64,000 nt of DNA, taken from Thermosynechococcus sichuanensis E542. Lineage in GTDB: Bacteria; Cyanobacteriota; Cyanobacteriia; Thermosynechococcales; Thermosynechococcaceae. The DNA lies in contig NZ_CP032152.1 in assembly GCF_003555505.1 (NCBI RefSeq), positions 558,001-622,000 of the forward strand. Direction: 5' to 3'. Positions 34,518 to 44,876 of the stretch are shown one piece after another. The position numbers and the translations under genes are program-made. Numbering within the stretch: position 1 is the stretch's first letter; every line of letters begins with the position of its first letter. The notes beneath the pieces were generated by a model. That model was not told the DNA's origin. It worked only from the letters and a program-made list of their open reading frames with translations, and did not search any database.

Positions 34518-35648
34518 ATGAAACGCCAACCCTGCGATAAACTCATTAGTTTGCTGCGATTTGATGGTTCCAATCGCCCGCGCTGGTATTGCGATCGCCA
34601 ACTACAGGCCTACTTCACAGAAGCGGAGTACAACCTCGGGCAGCCAGAGCCGACGGCGGTCTTCCTCCTCCAACAATTACAGAGTCAGCCGAACCATCGT
34701 GATGCCCACTACTGGCGGCGGGGACTGTTTTGCTATCTCCAAGAAACTAGTTGGTCTGTAGCCATGACCCTGCGGGAGAAAGTTGGCGGGATGCATCAGG
34801 TCACCGACTGTTTTCAGCAGGCCTGCTATCTCACGAGTGATCCCCTCAAGTTATTGCGTAGATTTAAGCCCGAGCAGGGTACGCGGCTATCCACCTACGC
34901 TTATCGCCGCATCTATGACGGTGTGTATGCTGTGCTGGTGGGGGTTCGGCAATCGGATTGGGGCTTACTCAAGCACAGTGGTCCGCGTTCTCTCTCCTTA
35001 GCCTTGAGAAGCCAAGGATACAGGGAAGATGACATCAATGAAATCCAACAGCTTGTCCACCTTTGGAAAGAGGTGGTGGATCAGACCAAGGCTCCCCATC
35101 AGGAACTTCTGGCTCAGGTGGCTAAAACCTATCGTCAATGTCGTCCTGATCTCCCCCCTGTGACGGCTAGCGAAGTGGAAACCCTGCTCCGCACAGCGAT
35201 CGCTGCCCTGCGGGCCTATCACCAACCACAGGTGATGAATACTGCTGAGGAACGGTTTTGGAACACCCTAGAAGGAGGAAATACCCCTTGGGAAGCAACT
35301 CTGAAACAGGAAGAACAGGAAGCCCTGAAACGGGTATTTGAAATCCTGAAACATGCGGTTGAGGGCTTGGATGACGCCAGTCGTCAGGTGTTTTGTCTCT
35401 ACTATTGCGAGCAGGCTAGCCAACAAGAAATTGCCCAGCTATTGGGCTTTCAAAAACAATATCAAGTGTCTCGCGCCCTAGAGCGAATTCGTGGTCACTT
35501 GGCGAAAGCGGTACTCACCGCCCTTAACCAACCCGCACATCCCCAACGCCTTAAGGAGGTAACGGTGCTTATCAATCTGTGGTTGAAGGAGGGCTATAAA
35601 GTTTTAGCAATGTCTTGTCAGCGATGTGCTCGGGTGGGTATGGCATAA
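34518..35648 (+). CDS. Divergent sigma-70-family factor
   Basis: 376 residues from ATG 34518. Residues 116-131 (FKPEQGTRLSTYAYRR) match sigma region 2.3-2.4, normally F-P-RG-FSTYA-WWIR. Residues about 285-330 (LDDASRQVFCLYYCEQ, then QQEIAQLLGF and VSRALERIRGHL) are sigma region 4 with its helix-turn-helix. The N-terminal ~110 residues and the spacer between regions match nothing I know. The whole is longer than an ECF factor and lacks region 1.1. It starts a putative operon with DUF1822 and CHAT genes on the same strand. Confidence 0.75.
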   Translation: MKRQPCDKLISLLRFDGSNRPRWYCDRQLQAYFTEAEYNLGQPEPTAVFLLQQLQSQPNHRDAHYWRRGLFCYLQETSWSVAMTLREKVGGMHQVTDCFQQACYLTSDPLKLLRRFKPEQGTRLSTYAYRRIYDGVYAVLVGVRQSDWGLLKHSGPRSLSLALRSQGYREDDINEIQQLVHLWKEVVDQTKAPHQELLAQVAKTYRQCRPDLPPVTASEVETLLRTAIAALRAYHQPQVMNTAEERFWNTLEGGNTPWEATLKQEEQEALKRVFEILKHAVEGLDDASRQVFCLYYCEQASQQEIAQLLGFQKQYQVSRALERIRGHLAKAVLTALNQPAHPQRLKEVTVLINLWLKEGYKVLAMSCQRCARVGMA

Positions 35649-35729
35649 CACTGTCATGATGCGGGTACATTTTGACTGTTTTGTAAACGGTACGAACTTT
35701 TGGGAGTTGTTGTACTTAGGTAAGGAACT

Positions 35730-37109
35730 ATGACGCTATCACTTTCGTTTCTCGCAACCATAGATGCGCCACCGATGGCGCACACGGAACACGTTCACAT
35801 TGACTTAGCCGATTGTGGCGATCGCCAGTGGATTGAGCAGATCACAGCGGCTGCCCGCACTTACCGTCGTGGCAGTGTTCGGATGAATGCCATGGCCTAT
35901 GCAGCCGTGCGCTACTGGTTCGCAGAAATGGGCATCAATGCCGACCCCTTCCTCTCCACCGTCGAACTACCCATCTTTTGGGAGTTTGTCAACGGCACCC
36001 TCCTCAAGACCGCTATCGGTCAAGTGTTGATTGTGCCCGATATCACCATAGAGCTTGACGAGTGCCGCATTCCTCAGGAATGGTTACATATTGACGCTTG
36101 GAAACCCGATTACATCTTGGGGGTACAAGTCTTTGCCGAAGAAGCCCAGGTCAGACTCTGGGGCTATGCGCCAAGCAGCAGTGTGAATCGTTCTGCCATT
36201 GATACCTTGAGCCGCACCTACATCCTCGATCGCGAGGAGATGATCGAAGATGTTCCCCTCCTTGCTGCCTTGCCGGCATGCCATCACATCCCTGTGCCAT
36301 CACCTGCGGCAACTGCCATTTCCACAGCTACACTTCAGCAAATTGCCAGTGGCGAGATTCTTTTGCCCCGTTTGGTATTGCCCCTAGAGGACTGGCTGCC
36401 CATCATTGGGCAACCCCGCCATCGCCTTGATCTCTTTTTGGCCTGTCATCCGCAGCGGCTGAGTCTATGGCTTTATGCTAAGACCAAGGGCATGAGCAAC
36501 CTGTTGGGTCAAGTGTGGCAAGACGTGCAGGAACTGCTTGAGGAGGGCGCTATGATCAATCCCTACCTCAGTTGGAAGTTGGGCTGGACATCGCCAGAGT
36601 GGGCATTGCGCTCCAATGACACCTTAGAAGCCATGCAAGCTGAAGCTCAATTACGCCAAGCCTTAGAAACCGAAGATTGTCGCCAAGCGGTTGCCCTCCT
36701 CAAAGAGCTGATTGCCACCACTGCCGATGAAGGATTGCGCTGGATGGCGGCAGAATGCCTCCACGCTAAAGATGCCACTGCTCCAGAAGCAGGGGTATGG
36801 AAGACTCGTACCGTGGACTTGGGTCTTGCCCTCGGGGGACAGTCCCTGAGTTTGGTCATGGCTGTGTTACCGCGAGATGAGGTGTCTGCCAATATCCTTG
36901 TGCGCGTCAGTGCCCTCAAAGCGGGAGAAACTTTGCCCCCAGACTTGGTTTTGACGATTACTGAGGCCAATGGCAATACCTTTGCCCAAGTTACCAGTCG
37001 GCAGCAGGATCAAGCGGTGCAGTACAAGTTTTGGGGACAACTTGGCGAAACCTTTGGCATTACACTGGCCTATCGAGATGCTAGGATCACGGAAACTTTT
37101 GTTGTCTAA
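35730..37109 (+). CDS. DUF1822 family protein
   Basis: 459 residues from ATG 35730, after TAAGGAACT. DUF1822 features: RRGSVRMNAMAYAAVRYWFAEMG near residue 50, RIPQEWLHIDAWKPDYILGVQV near 115, and the two-part C-terminal region with LGLALGGQSLSLVMAVLP. It is soluble, with no signal peptide and no catalytic motif. DUF1822 is largely restricted to cyanobacteria and often occurs near CHAT or sigma genes. It lies 81 bp after the sigma gene and 26 bp before the CHAT gene. A role as substrate or regulator of the protease is inferred only. Confidence 0.82.
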   Translation: MTLSLSFLATIDAPPMAHTEHVHIDLADCGDRQWIEQITAAARTYRRGSVRMNAMAYAAVRYWFAEMGINADPFLSTVELPIFWEFVNGTLLKTAIGQVLIVPDITIELDECRIPQEWLHIDAWKPDYILGVQVFAEEAQVRLWGYAPSSSVNRSAIDTLSRTYILDREEMIEDVPLLAALPACHHIPVPSPAATAISTATLQQIASGEILLPRLVLPLEDWLPIIGQPRHRLDLFLACHPQRLSLWLYAKTKGMSNLLGQVWQDVQELLEEGAMINPYLSWKLGWTSPEWALRSNDTLEAMQAEAQLRQALETEDCRQAVALLKELIATTADEGLRWMAAECLHAKDATAPEAGVWKTRTVDLGLALGGQSLSLVMAVLPRDEVSANILVRVSALKAGETLPPDLVLTITEANGNTFAQVTSRQQDQAVQYKFWGQLGETFGITLAYRDARITETFVV

Positions 37110-37135
37110 CTCTGCTGTCCCTGTCTGCTGCCGCC

Positions 37136-39556
37136 ATGAAACACGTCTGCCTCGAAATCTATGGGGGCTGCCTTGAGCAGCATTCCCTCAGGGGTCGTCT
37201 ATTGCTGGGAACAGAAACCCAAGTGGATGCCTATGGGGTGTATCCTGTGGAGTTTCCAGCAATGCCTCACCTCCCTCGCCAGTATGAGCAGTGGCGCGAC
37301 GCCTATCACGGCTATGCGAAGAATACGCGTCTGGGGGCAAGCGGTAACCAAATTACAAACATTGGTACTCAGCAACCCAACCTCCTGAAAGAGGTGCAGC
37401 AAAACTACAAAACCCTAGTGACCGCCCTTGGCACGTGGTTGAACAGTACTCGCATCAATTTTCTCAATCAGGAACAGCTCAATGAGCAGCCTTCACCGTT
37501 CAGCGAGCAGACTTCATTTTTTGGCCTAGGCAACTTTATCTTGCCGCCGCCGATGAACGAGGTTCACCGCATTTTTGTGCAGACAGATTTTGTTGAACTT
37601 TGGCGCTATCCATGGCACGAGTGGACACCAATTCGCCAGCACAGCCATCTGGATGTGGTTTTTTCACCGATGGTGTATCAGTCCTTGAAGTCGCCGTCGG
37701 CACAGCATGAGCGGGTGCGGATTCTGGCAATTTTTGGCGCGAATGGCGACCTCGATCTGAAGGGGGATCTTGCGGCTCTCATGGCGTTGCCCGATGTGGA
37801 ACTCCACTGCCTGCGATCGCCCCAATTGAGTGAACTGTATTCCCTGTGGTGTCAGCCTTGGGACATTCTCTTTTTTGCTGGGCATAGTCAGGGTAATGGT
37901 ATTATTATCAACAATGCAGAGGAGCCATTACAGATTTACAGGCTTTATGAAACGCTGAAAACCGCCGTGGAGAAGGGGCTGAAACTGGCGATCTTTAATT
38001 CCTGCGACAGTATTCCCCTAGGGCAGTTTTTAATTCAGTTGGGCTTGCCCCACGCGATTGTCATGCGGGAAGCGGTTCCCAATATTGCCGCTGAGTTGTT
38101 TTTGAAGTACTTTTTACAGAACTTTCACGGGGGTGCAGATCTCTATGCCGCTGTAGCGCAAGCGCGATCGCAATTACGCGAACTGAGTCGCTGCGATGAT
38201 CATCTGCCGGGGATATCAGCGCTACCCTTAATTTGCCGCCATCCCCAAGCCCGCTGCCTCCACTGGCACCACCTACGGCGATCTGACGCCAGTCCTGTGA
38301 CTGTTTCTGTGGGCGATCGCCCCTCGTCAAACGCCTCTGAATTCCCCAACTTCCTCTACTGGTGTCGCTGGCAATTGGAACTAGCGCAACTGAGACCCCA
38401 AGCGCTGCAAGAGGATCCGGGGCGCTGGGTAACGGTCATGCCCAAGGGGGTGAATCACCAAACGCCGCAGCAAAACTACCAACACGCCCTTGCCAATCTT
38501 AGTCATTGGGCCTGTGGTGTCCAACAAACCACTGGTGGCTTTCCCCAGCAACCGGAGCTGGCCTTTTTCTTTCCTGCCCTTGGGGCGGAGGCTCGCCAAT
38601 GTCTGCCACGGGTTGCTAGTCGAGAACTCCTGCCCCACCTTGAATCCCTAGTGGTTGAGCAGCGGGAACTCCCCCGCATCCGTGCCGCTTTTTTGATTGC
38701 ACAGCAATATCCCAATGTCAGCCACCTTAGTACAGCGTTTCAAATTTTAGAGAACACTTTACGTCAGGCAACCAAGCCCCAACTGCGCGAAGCGCTATTA
38801 GCCGAGTGTCAACAATTTCTTAAGGAGCTAGATGCCGAGCTTGTCAGGAGCGTTTGGGACAGTACGACGGGGGAGCACCTACAGCAGTTTTTACAGCGGC
38901 TGCTCTACTATCCCCAACAGTCTAACCGCCTGAAACTGGCGATCGCTGCTGTTCTCATTACTGCAAGAGGGCGCTGGGCCGTTGAAGCCAGCAATGTTGC
39001 CCTAGAGATTTTTCGTAACTCCTCCTATCTTGAGGATGCGATCCTTGCCAGCCAGTGTTTACACCAAGCGGGGATGCGGCAGTGGGAGGTTGTTGGACGG
39101 CTAGAGCGCTATTTGGGCTTGGCCACGGTGCAGTCCCACCAGATTGCCCTTTCCGGTGCCCTTGGCATTGTCAGTCCCAATCATCCCCAAGCCATTGATA
39201 CCCTTGAGTTAATTATTGAGCAGCAGGCCTACGACTTAGAAACACTGATGGCGGCGGTGCGTACCCTTCACCGGATTGCCCCTGAGCATCCCGCTGTACT
39301 CGCGACTCTGCGATCGCTTTTAGCCAAGGCGCAGGAAACCCAAGATATTCTCGGCTTTTACTATGGCCTAGCGGCTCTCGATGAATTGCAGCAGCCCCTA
39401 ACCCCCTACATCTCAACTACAGTTATCCCGTGGGTTTGCCAGAAAATTGCTGTCTTCAAGGCGCAAGAAGAACCCTACCTGATGGCTCCCTATACCGTGC
39501 TGTGGTACTGTAGCCGCCATATTCCCTATCAAGAATTTGCAAATTTTTGGCAATAG
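37136..39556 (+). CDS. CHAT-domain (caspase-like) protease with helical-repeat C-terminus
   Basis: 806 residues from ATG 37136. The N-terminal ~190 residues are a conserved module of unknown role. The CHAT caspase-like fold spans about 190-390: His250 in FFAGHSQG and Cys290 in IFNSCDS form the catalytic dyad, with DLYAAVAQARSQL as the later helix. From about residue 460 to the end it is alpha-helical, with HEAT/Armadillo-like character (RIRAAFLIAQQYPNV, LETLMAAVRTLHRIA). No signal peptide. It closes the sigma-DUF1822-CHAT operon. Confidence 0.85.
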   Translation: MKHVCLEIYGGCLEQHSLRGRLLLGTETQVDAYGVYPVEFPAMPHLPRQYEQWRDAYHGYAKNTRLGASGNQITNIGTQQPNLLKEVQQNYKTLVTALGTWLNSTRINFLNQEQLNEQPSPFSEQTSFFGLGNFILPPPMNEVHRIFVQTDFVELWRYPWHEWTPIRQHSHLDVVFSPMVYQSLKSPSAQHERVRILAIFGANGDLDLKGDLAALMALPDVELHCLRSPQLSELYSLWCQPWDILFFAGHSQGNGIIINNAEEPLQIYRLYETLKTAVEKGLKLAIFNSCDSIPLGQFLIQLGLPHAIVMREAVPNIAAELFLKYFLQNFHGGADLYAAVAQARSQLRELSRCDDHLPGISALPLICRHPQARCLHWHHLRRSDASPVTVSVGDRPSSNASEFPNFLYWCRWQLELAQLRPQALQEDPGRWVTVMPKGVNHQTPQQNYQHALANLSHWACGVQQTTGGFPQQPELAFFFPALGAEARQCLPRVASRELLPHLESLVVEQRELPRIRAAFLIAQQYPNVSHLSTAFQILENTLRQATKPQLREALLAECQQFLKELDAELVRSVWDSTTGEHLQQFLQRLLYYPQQSNRLKLAIAAVLITARGRWAVEASNVALEIFRNSSYLEDAILASQCLHQAGMRQWEVVGRLERYLGLATVQSHQIALSGALGIVSPNHPQAIDTLELIIEQQAYDLETLMAAVRTLHRIAPEHPAVLATLRSLLAKAQETQDILGFYYGLAALDELQQPLTPYISTTVIPWVCQKIAVFKAQEEPYLMAPYTVLWYCSRHIPYQEFANFWQ

Positions 39557-39832
39557 TTAACTTCCCCTAGGGGGCGTGAAATCGAGCGCCTGCTGAGGAT
39601 CAACAGTAGCAACTAAAGAAAAAATGGGGTCGTCGCAATGACTGACCCCGCCTGCCGATTCCTCAGAGAGGAGAACACTAAGACTTAGCCTAAGCCAGAT
39701 GAGAAAAAATGTCAACAAGTCCGCAGAAAAAGTTTGCCCAAGATGCCGAGCACTCTCTTGCCCTCTTTCCCTCGGATTCCCAGCCGTGGGCTGTCGCTCT
39801 AACCTCTGAGAACAGTTGCCCTTAGGGGAGTG
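39557..39832. other. Intergenic region with short hairpins, nothing assigned
   Basis: About 280 bp after the CHAT gene. It holds a GGGGTC...GACCCC hairpin near 39625-39650 and CCTC-AGA-GAGG near 39665, neither followed by a T-run. A small RNA is possible, but no known family was recognised. No reading frame of note. Confidence 0.3.
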
Positions 39833-40200
39833 CTAAAGGTTGAAGATTTGCTCAGCCGTCAACACCAATTGCGGGAGTAGCTTTGATTGAATTAGGGATT
39901 GTCCTTGTAATTCGGTGAGCTGATAAGATCGACCGCCTCAAAAGCAAAGCACCACCTTTTGTTCTTCAGGGTCAATGAGAATGCCCATTTCAGCATACTC
40001 GCGACGTTTTGTGTGATAGTCGCGATCGCGATCTATATTGCCCAGACTAACCACTTCTATCACTAAAAGCGGTGGGCGTTCGACAATCGCCGAAAGCGGA
40101 TTTTGTTTGCGCAGAGCGTTCCAGTCTTCGCAGTGCAATCTGCCGCATCATAATCTAGGAACTCCGCAAAGGTAACCTTTGTAACGGGAGTTTGAGTCAT
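39833..40200 (-). pseudogene. Uma2-family (DUF820) endonuclease pseudogene
   Basis: Start ATG 40200 encodes MTQTPVTKVTFAEFLDYD, the normal Uma2 beginning, but the frame is then lost. A second frame (to 39938) has ERPPLLVIEVVSLGNIDRDRDYHTKRREYAEMG, the core Uma2 strand-helix, immediately followed by ILIDPEEQKVV, so the EYW segment is missing. A third frame gives ELQGQSLIQSKLLPQLVLT and ends LTAEQIFNL, stop at 39833. About 80 residues before the core, with catalytic residues, are gone. This is a decayed relic of a family abundant in cyanobacteria, lying next to an IS200/605 remnant. Confidence 0.8.
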
Positions 40201-40279
40201 GACCCGGTGCGCGGCAAGCCCCGCCGTTCAGGGCGGGGAAGGATAGCGCGGACTTTGTTGCCGTTCTTGTCTTTGGGTT

Positions 40280-40497
40280 TCAGTGTGGAGTCTGCTGCTG
40301 CTCGATGTACTGCCACAGCTTGAAGCAAAGTAGGACAGTAACCACAGCACGCCTTTCCAGTAACGCTTCTGGATGTCGGGCCGCTCCTTGCGGATCAGTT
40401 GCGCCTTGAAGTCGGCACAGACCTTGGCGAAGATCGCGCCCAACCGGTTGATGGCGTCACCATCGAATCAAAGATCAAGTGGACGTGCATCTTGAAA
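40280..40497 (-). pseudogene. TnpA (Y1 HUH transposase) remnant, frameshifted
   Basis: Read leftwards, the relic starts with MHVHLIFDS, including the HUH His pair, then changes frame to RLGAIFAKVCADFKAQLIRK and KRYWKGVLWLLSYFASSC, then changes frame again to WQYIEQQQTPH and a stop at 40280. The last piece holds the catalytic-Tyr-type YIEQQ helix. At least two frameshifts and a missing N-terminus make it non-functional. Confidence 0.8.
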
Positions 40498-40506
40498 AAG
40501 AGTATA

Positions 40507-40689
40507 ATTAAGATCAACATCCTTTCTCGCGGGATGCAAAAACTGCGAGACGAAGGGCGGGACACGCTGAACGCTTTCAGCGGGACGGCGCAAGCCGTCA
40601 GCCCGGATGGCCTGTGGATCGAACCGCACTGGCGGTCGGAAGCAGGAACCCACCGAAGCGAATCAGGGGCGGCTCAATGCCGTGTCTGA
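40507..40689 (+). pseudogene. TnpB C-terminal fragment
   Basis: A plus-strand frame with INILSRGMQKLRDEG followed by AVSPDGLWIEPHW and EAGTHRSESG to a stop at 40687-40689 is the C-terminal tail of an IS605 OrfB/TnpB protein. The RuvC-like catalytic core is absent. It is directly followed by the terminal hairpin at 40703-40722. Confidence 0.7.
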
Positions 40690-40814
40690 GCGCCGTAGGA
40701 ATCCCTGTCCTTTAGGGCAGGGAGGATGTCAATGAATCTCGCAAGTTCAAACGCAATTTTGAATGCCTAACTCCAGCCTAGCCTACCGGCCTTGAGTCAA
40801 AGCTGAAATTCAGG

Positions 40815-42104
40815 CTAGGAGAGCAATTTCAGTTGCTGCATCACAGGTTCGGGCGATCGCGGCATCTCTGGCATGTCCTGACTCTCTTCTTCAAAATGGC
40901 CCGCAAGGGTTTGGAGTGCCGCTAGCAGATCCTGCCGCAGGGGTTCAAGGTCAGGGTGATGATCCAGATACAGTTGCAGGGCATGGCTGGGGTCAAGGCA
41001 CTGTTCGAGGGCAACGTCTGGCAGGCGGGCAATGGGCTGGCTATTCACCAGTTGGGGCAAGAAGCTGACACTGTGGGCATGTTCAAGCGCCTTTTGCAGT
41101 TCATGGAGGTTGATCAGGGGAATTTGATCGGGGCGCAGTTGATACATGACCCGCACCACAGCCCCAGTGATGTCCGCGCTGGCGATCGCCCCCAAGAGGG
41201 CAGCTTGCGGATCCAGTTCCACCTCGGTTAAGTCCACACGAATGGTGCGGAAGGGGCGGGTGGGCAGGGGACAAAACTGAAATTCCGTTTTTCCTTTGGC
41301 GAGGTTCACCAAGACATAGCCCTTTTCTTCCCCCTCTTCGCCAAAATCCACCCGCTCAATGCTGCCGGGATAGACCACGGGCGGATCGTGACATAGGACT
41401 TGGTGGCGATGGACATGGCCAAGGGCAACGTAGTCAAAGCAGGGGCGTGCCAAAAAACTCAGGGGAATTGTAAAGCCTTTGCCGGCACTCAAATAGCGTT
41501 CAGAGCCGTACTGGGCGGTGTCCACCATGGCATGGGCAAGTAAGACGGTAGGCAAGGCCGGATCGAGTTGGCGAATTTCTCCCTCAAGGGCAAGGCGCAG
41601 CCGCTCTAAGAGCAGTTGGTGCACATCCGCAAGGGAAAGGCCACTGGTTTCCGGCCGGGTGAGGAGTGTAGATCGCGTTAACCAGGGGAGGGTAATGACT
41701 TGAATACTGCCGCGGCGAGTTTCAATGCGATGGGTAGCTAAGCGATCGCCCACAATAAAGCCGGGCACCCCAAGGGTGCGATAGAGACTGAGGCTGGCGC
41801 CCCCCTGTCCTTGGGCATGCTGATCGTGGTTGCCCACCAGTAAGACCGTGGGAATGCGGGCATCTGCTAAGCGGCGAAATTGACTGGCAAAGGCTTCATG
41901 GACGAGGGGAGGTGGCGTCGCATCGGGAAAGGCATCACCACCAAAGAGCACCAGATCAACCGGTTCACTGAGGGCACGGTCAATACAGGTGGCCAAAGCA
42001 GCAATAAAATCCTCAAGGCGCGTATTCAAGCCCGTGGCAGGGTTAATGTGGCCATGACTGAGGCCACTGCCAAGGTGAATATCAGACAGATGGAGAATTT
42101 TCAT
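40815..42104 (-). CDS. sbcD: SbcD-like nuclease (metallophosphoesterase)
   Basis: 429 residues. Mre11/SbcD metal-binding motifs are in order: LHLSDIHLG (residue 4 on), LFGGDAFPD, LLVGNHDQHA, LLAHAMVD and ALGHVHRHQ. The C-terminal ~150 residues are the capping/SbcC-binding part. As the nuclease subunit of SbcCD it would process DNA hairpins and ends. SbcC is not adjacent. It lies 5 bp after pgm, so the two are co-transcribed. Confidence 0.9.
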   Translation of the reverse strand: MKILHLSDIHLGSGLSHGHINPATGLNTRLEDFIAALATCIDRALSEPVDLVLFGGDAFPDATPPPLVHEAFASQFRRLADARIPTVLLVGNHDQHAQGQGGASLSLYRTLGVPGFIVGDRLATHRIETRRGSIQVITLPWLTRSTLLTRPETSGLSLADVHQLLLERLRLALEGEIRQLDPALPTVLLAHAMVDTAQYGSERYLSAGKGFTIPLSFLARPCFDYVALGHVHRHQVLCHDPPVVYPGSIERVDFGEEGEEKGYVLVNLAKGKTEFQFCPLPTRPFRTIRVDLTEVELDPQAALLGAIASADITGAVVRVMYQLRPDQIPLINLHELQKALEHAHSVSFLPQLVNSQPIARLPDVALEQCLDPSHALQLYLDHHPDLEPLRQDLLAALQTLAGHFEEESQDMPEMPRSPEPVMQQLKLLS

Positions 42105-42109
42105 AGCAA

Positions 42110-43783
<1,674 letters not shown>

Positions 43784-44004
43784 TTAGTCGGCTCTAGAAT
43801 CGTGGTCAAGACCTTTCCATTTAATCCACTGAGAATGGATCTCAGCGTGTCCCAAGCCACAGGCATACTCAGGCAGTAGTCAGGAGGTGAGGGAGGTAGT
43901 CATCAAAAACCTTCGAGAAATCCTGCACCTTAGGGCAGAAAGGGATAGCTGCCAATCGAAGTCTTCCCTATTCTCTACAATAACGGTGTTGCGGAGACCG
44001 CAAA

Positions 44005-44193
44005 ATGTATCTCACTCAGAAGAACCAAATACGGGGGTTGAGTCGGCAGGAATTGGCTGCCTTACGCACCCTGTGCAGACTGACCAAAAATCTCTACAAC
44101 GTAGGGCTTTATTCCGTCAGGCAGTTTTTCTTTGAGACACATCAGCACCTCCGCTATGAAGCCAACTACCATCTCTGCACGGTATCTATCTGA
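44005..44193 (+). pseudogene. TnpB N-terminal fragment (IS605 OrfB)
   Basis: 62 codons starting MYLTQKNQIRGLSRQEL, followed by LCRLTKNLYNVGLYSVRQFF and RYEANYH. This is the typical N-terminus of an IS605 TnpB, of which about 350 residues are missing. The frame ends in unrelated residues (LCTVSI) and a stop, 6 bp before the nth stop. The upstream 43900-44004 region has a CTGC...GCAG hairpin that may be the element's end. Confidence 0.8.
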
Positions 44194-44199
44194 AATCCC

Positions 44200-44868
44200 C
44201 TATGACTTGGGTATCAGCTTCCTGCCCATGGCACACAAATCAATGAGTTCGCAGCCTTCGCACTGGGGTTGACGTGCTTGGCAAACGGCACGGCCATGGT
44301 AAATCAAGCGAATTGACCAGTTTTCCCAATCGGGCTGGGGGATTAGGCGCATTAAGTCCCGCTCAATTTTCACGGGATCCGTTTCTTGGGTCAGCCCCAG
44401 CCGCCGACTCAGCCGCTTGACATGGGTATCCACAGTCACTCCCCCCAAAATGCCATAACCGTGAGCCAGAACTACGTTGGCGGTCTTCCGCGCCACTCCC
44501 GGCAGTGAAAGCAAATCTTCCATTACCTTGGGCACTTGACCCCCATAAACTTCAACAATGCGGCGACAGGCGCCTTGGATATGGCGGGCTTTGTTGCGAT
44601 AAAAGCCCGTGGACTTGATGTACTGTTCTAGCTCAGCCAAATCAGCCATGGCAAAGTCCTCGGCATCGCGATAGCGAGCAAACAGCGCCGGTGTGACTTG
44701 ATTCACCCGCTCATCCGTACATTGGGCAGAGAGAATCGTGGCTACCAACAGTTGCAACGGATTGGCAAAGTTGAGGCTACAGGTGGCATCGGGATAGAGG
44801 CGTTTGAGGCGGGTGAGAATTTCCAAGGCTCGTTGTTGTTTGGCGGAAAGGCGACGGGTAATAGCCAT
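44200..44868 (-). CDS. nth: Endonuclease III
   Basis: 222 residues. Helix-hairpin-helix LLSLPGVARKTANVVLAHG carries the catalytic Lys, VDTHVKRLSRRLGL the catalytic Asp, and the 4Fe-4S cluster motif is CQARQPQCEGCELIDLC (Cys-x6-Cys-x2-Cys-x5-Cys pattern). It removes oxidised pyrimidines from DNA. The stop is almost adjacent to the truncated TnpB, but the coding sequence is intact. It lies 8 bp before the end of the RseP gene, on the same strand. Confidence 0.96.
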   Translation of the reverse strand: MAITRRLSAKQQRALEILTRLKRLYPDATCSLNFANPLQLLVATILSAQCTDERVNQVTPALFARYRDAEDFAMADLAELEQYIKSTGFYRNKARHIQGACRRIVEVYGGQVPKVMEDLLSLPGVARKTANVVLAHGYGILGGVTVDTHVKRLSRRLGLTQETDPVKIERDLMRLIPQPDWENWSIRLIYHGRAVCQARQPQCEGCELIDLCAMGRKLIPKS

Positions 44869-44876
44869 AAGCAGAC

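Larger units (their letters stand above)
40205..40725. mobile_element. IS200/IS605-family element remnant
   Basis: Hairpins near each end (CCCCGCC-gttcag-GGCGGGG at 40219-40238 and CCCTGTCC-tt-TAGGGCAGGG at 40703-40722) look like IS200/IS605 terminal structures. Between them lie a minus-strand TnpA relic and, divergently, a plus-strand TnpB C-terminus. The central part, including most of TnpB and the start of TnpA, is missing. The element adjoins the Uma2 pseudogene start (40200). Confidence 0.75.

Noticed and set aside
34518-39556. CRISPR type III-E locus
   Set aside because: No repeat-spacer array and no Cas7-11/gRAMP or other cas gene is present; only the accessory-like gene content is similar.
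40399-40689. 96-codon plus-strand ORF read as one protein
   Set aside because: Only its last ~60 codons match TnpB; the first third is antisense to the TnpA relic, so it is a junction artefact.
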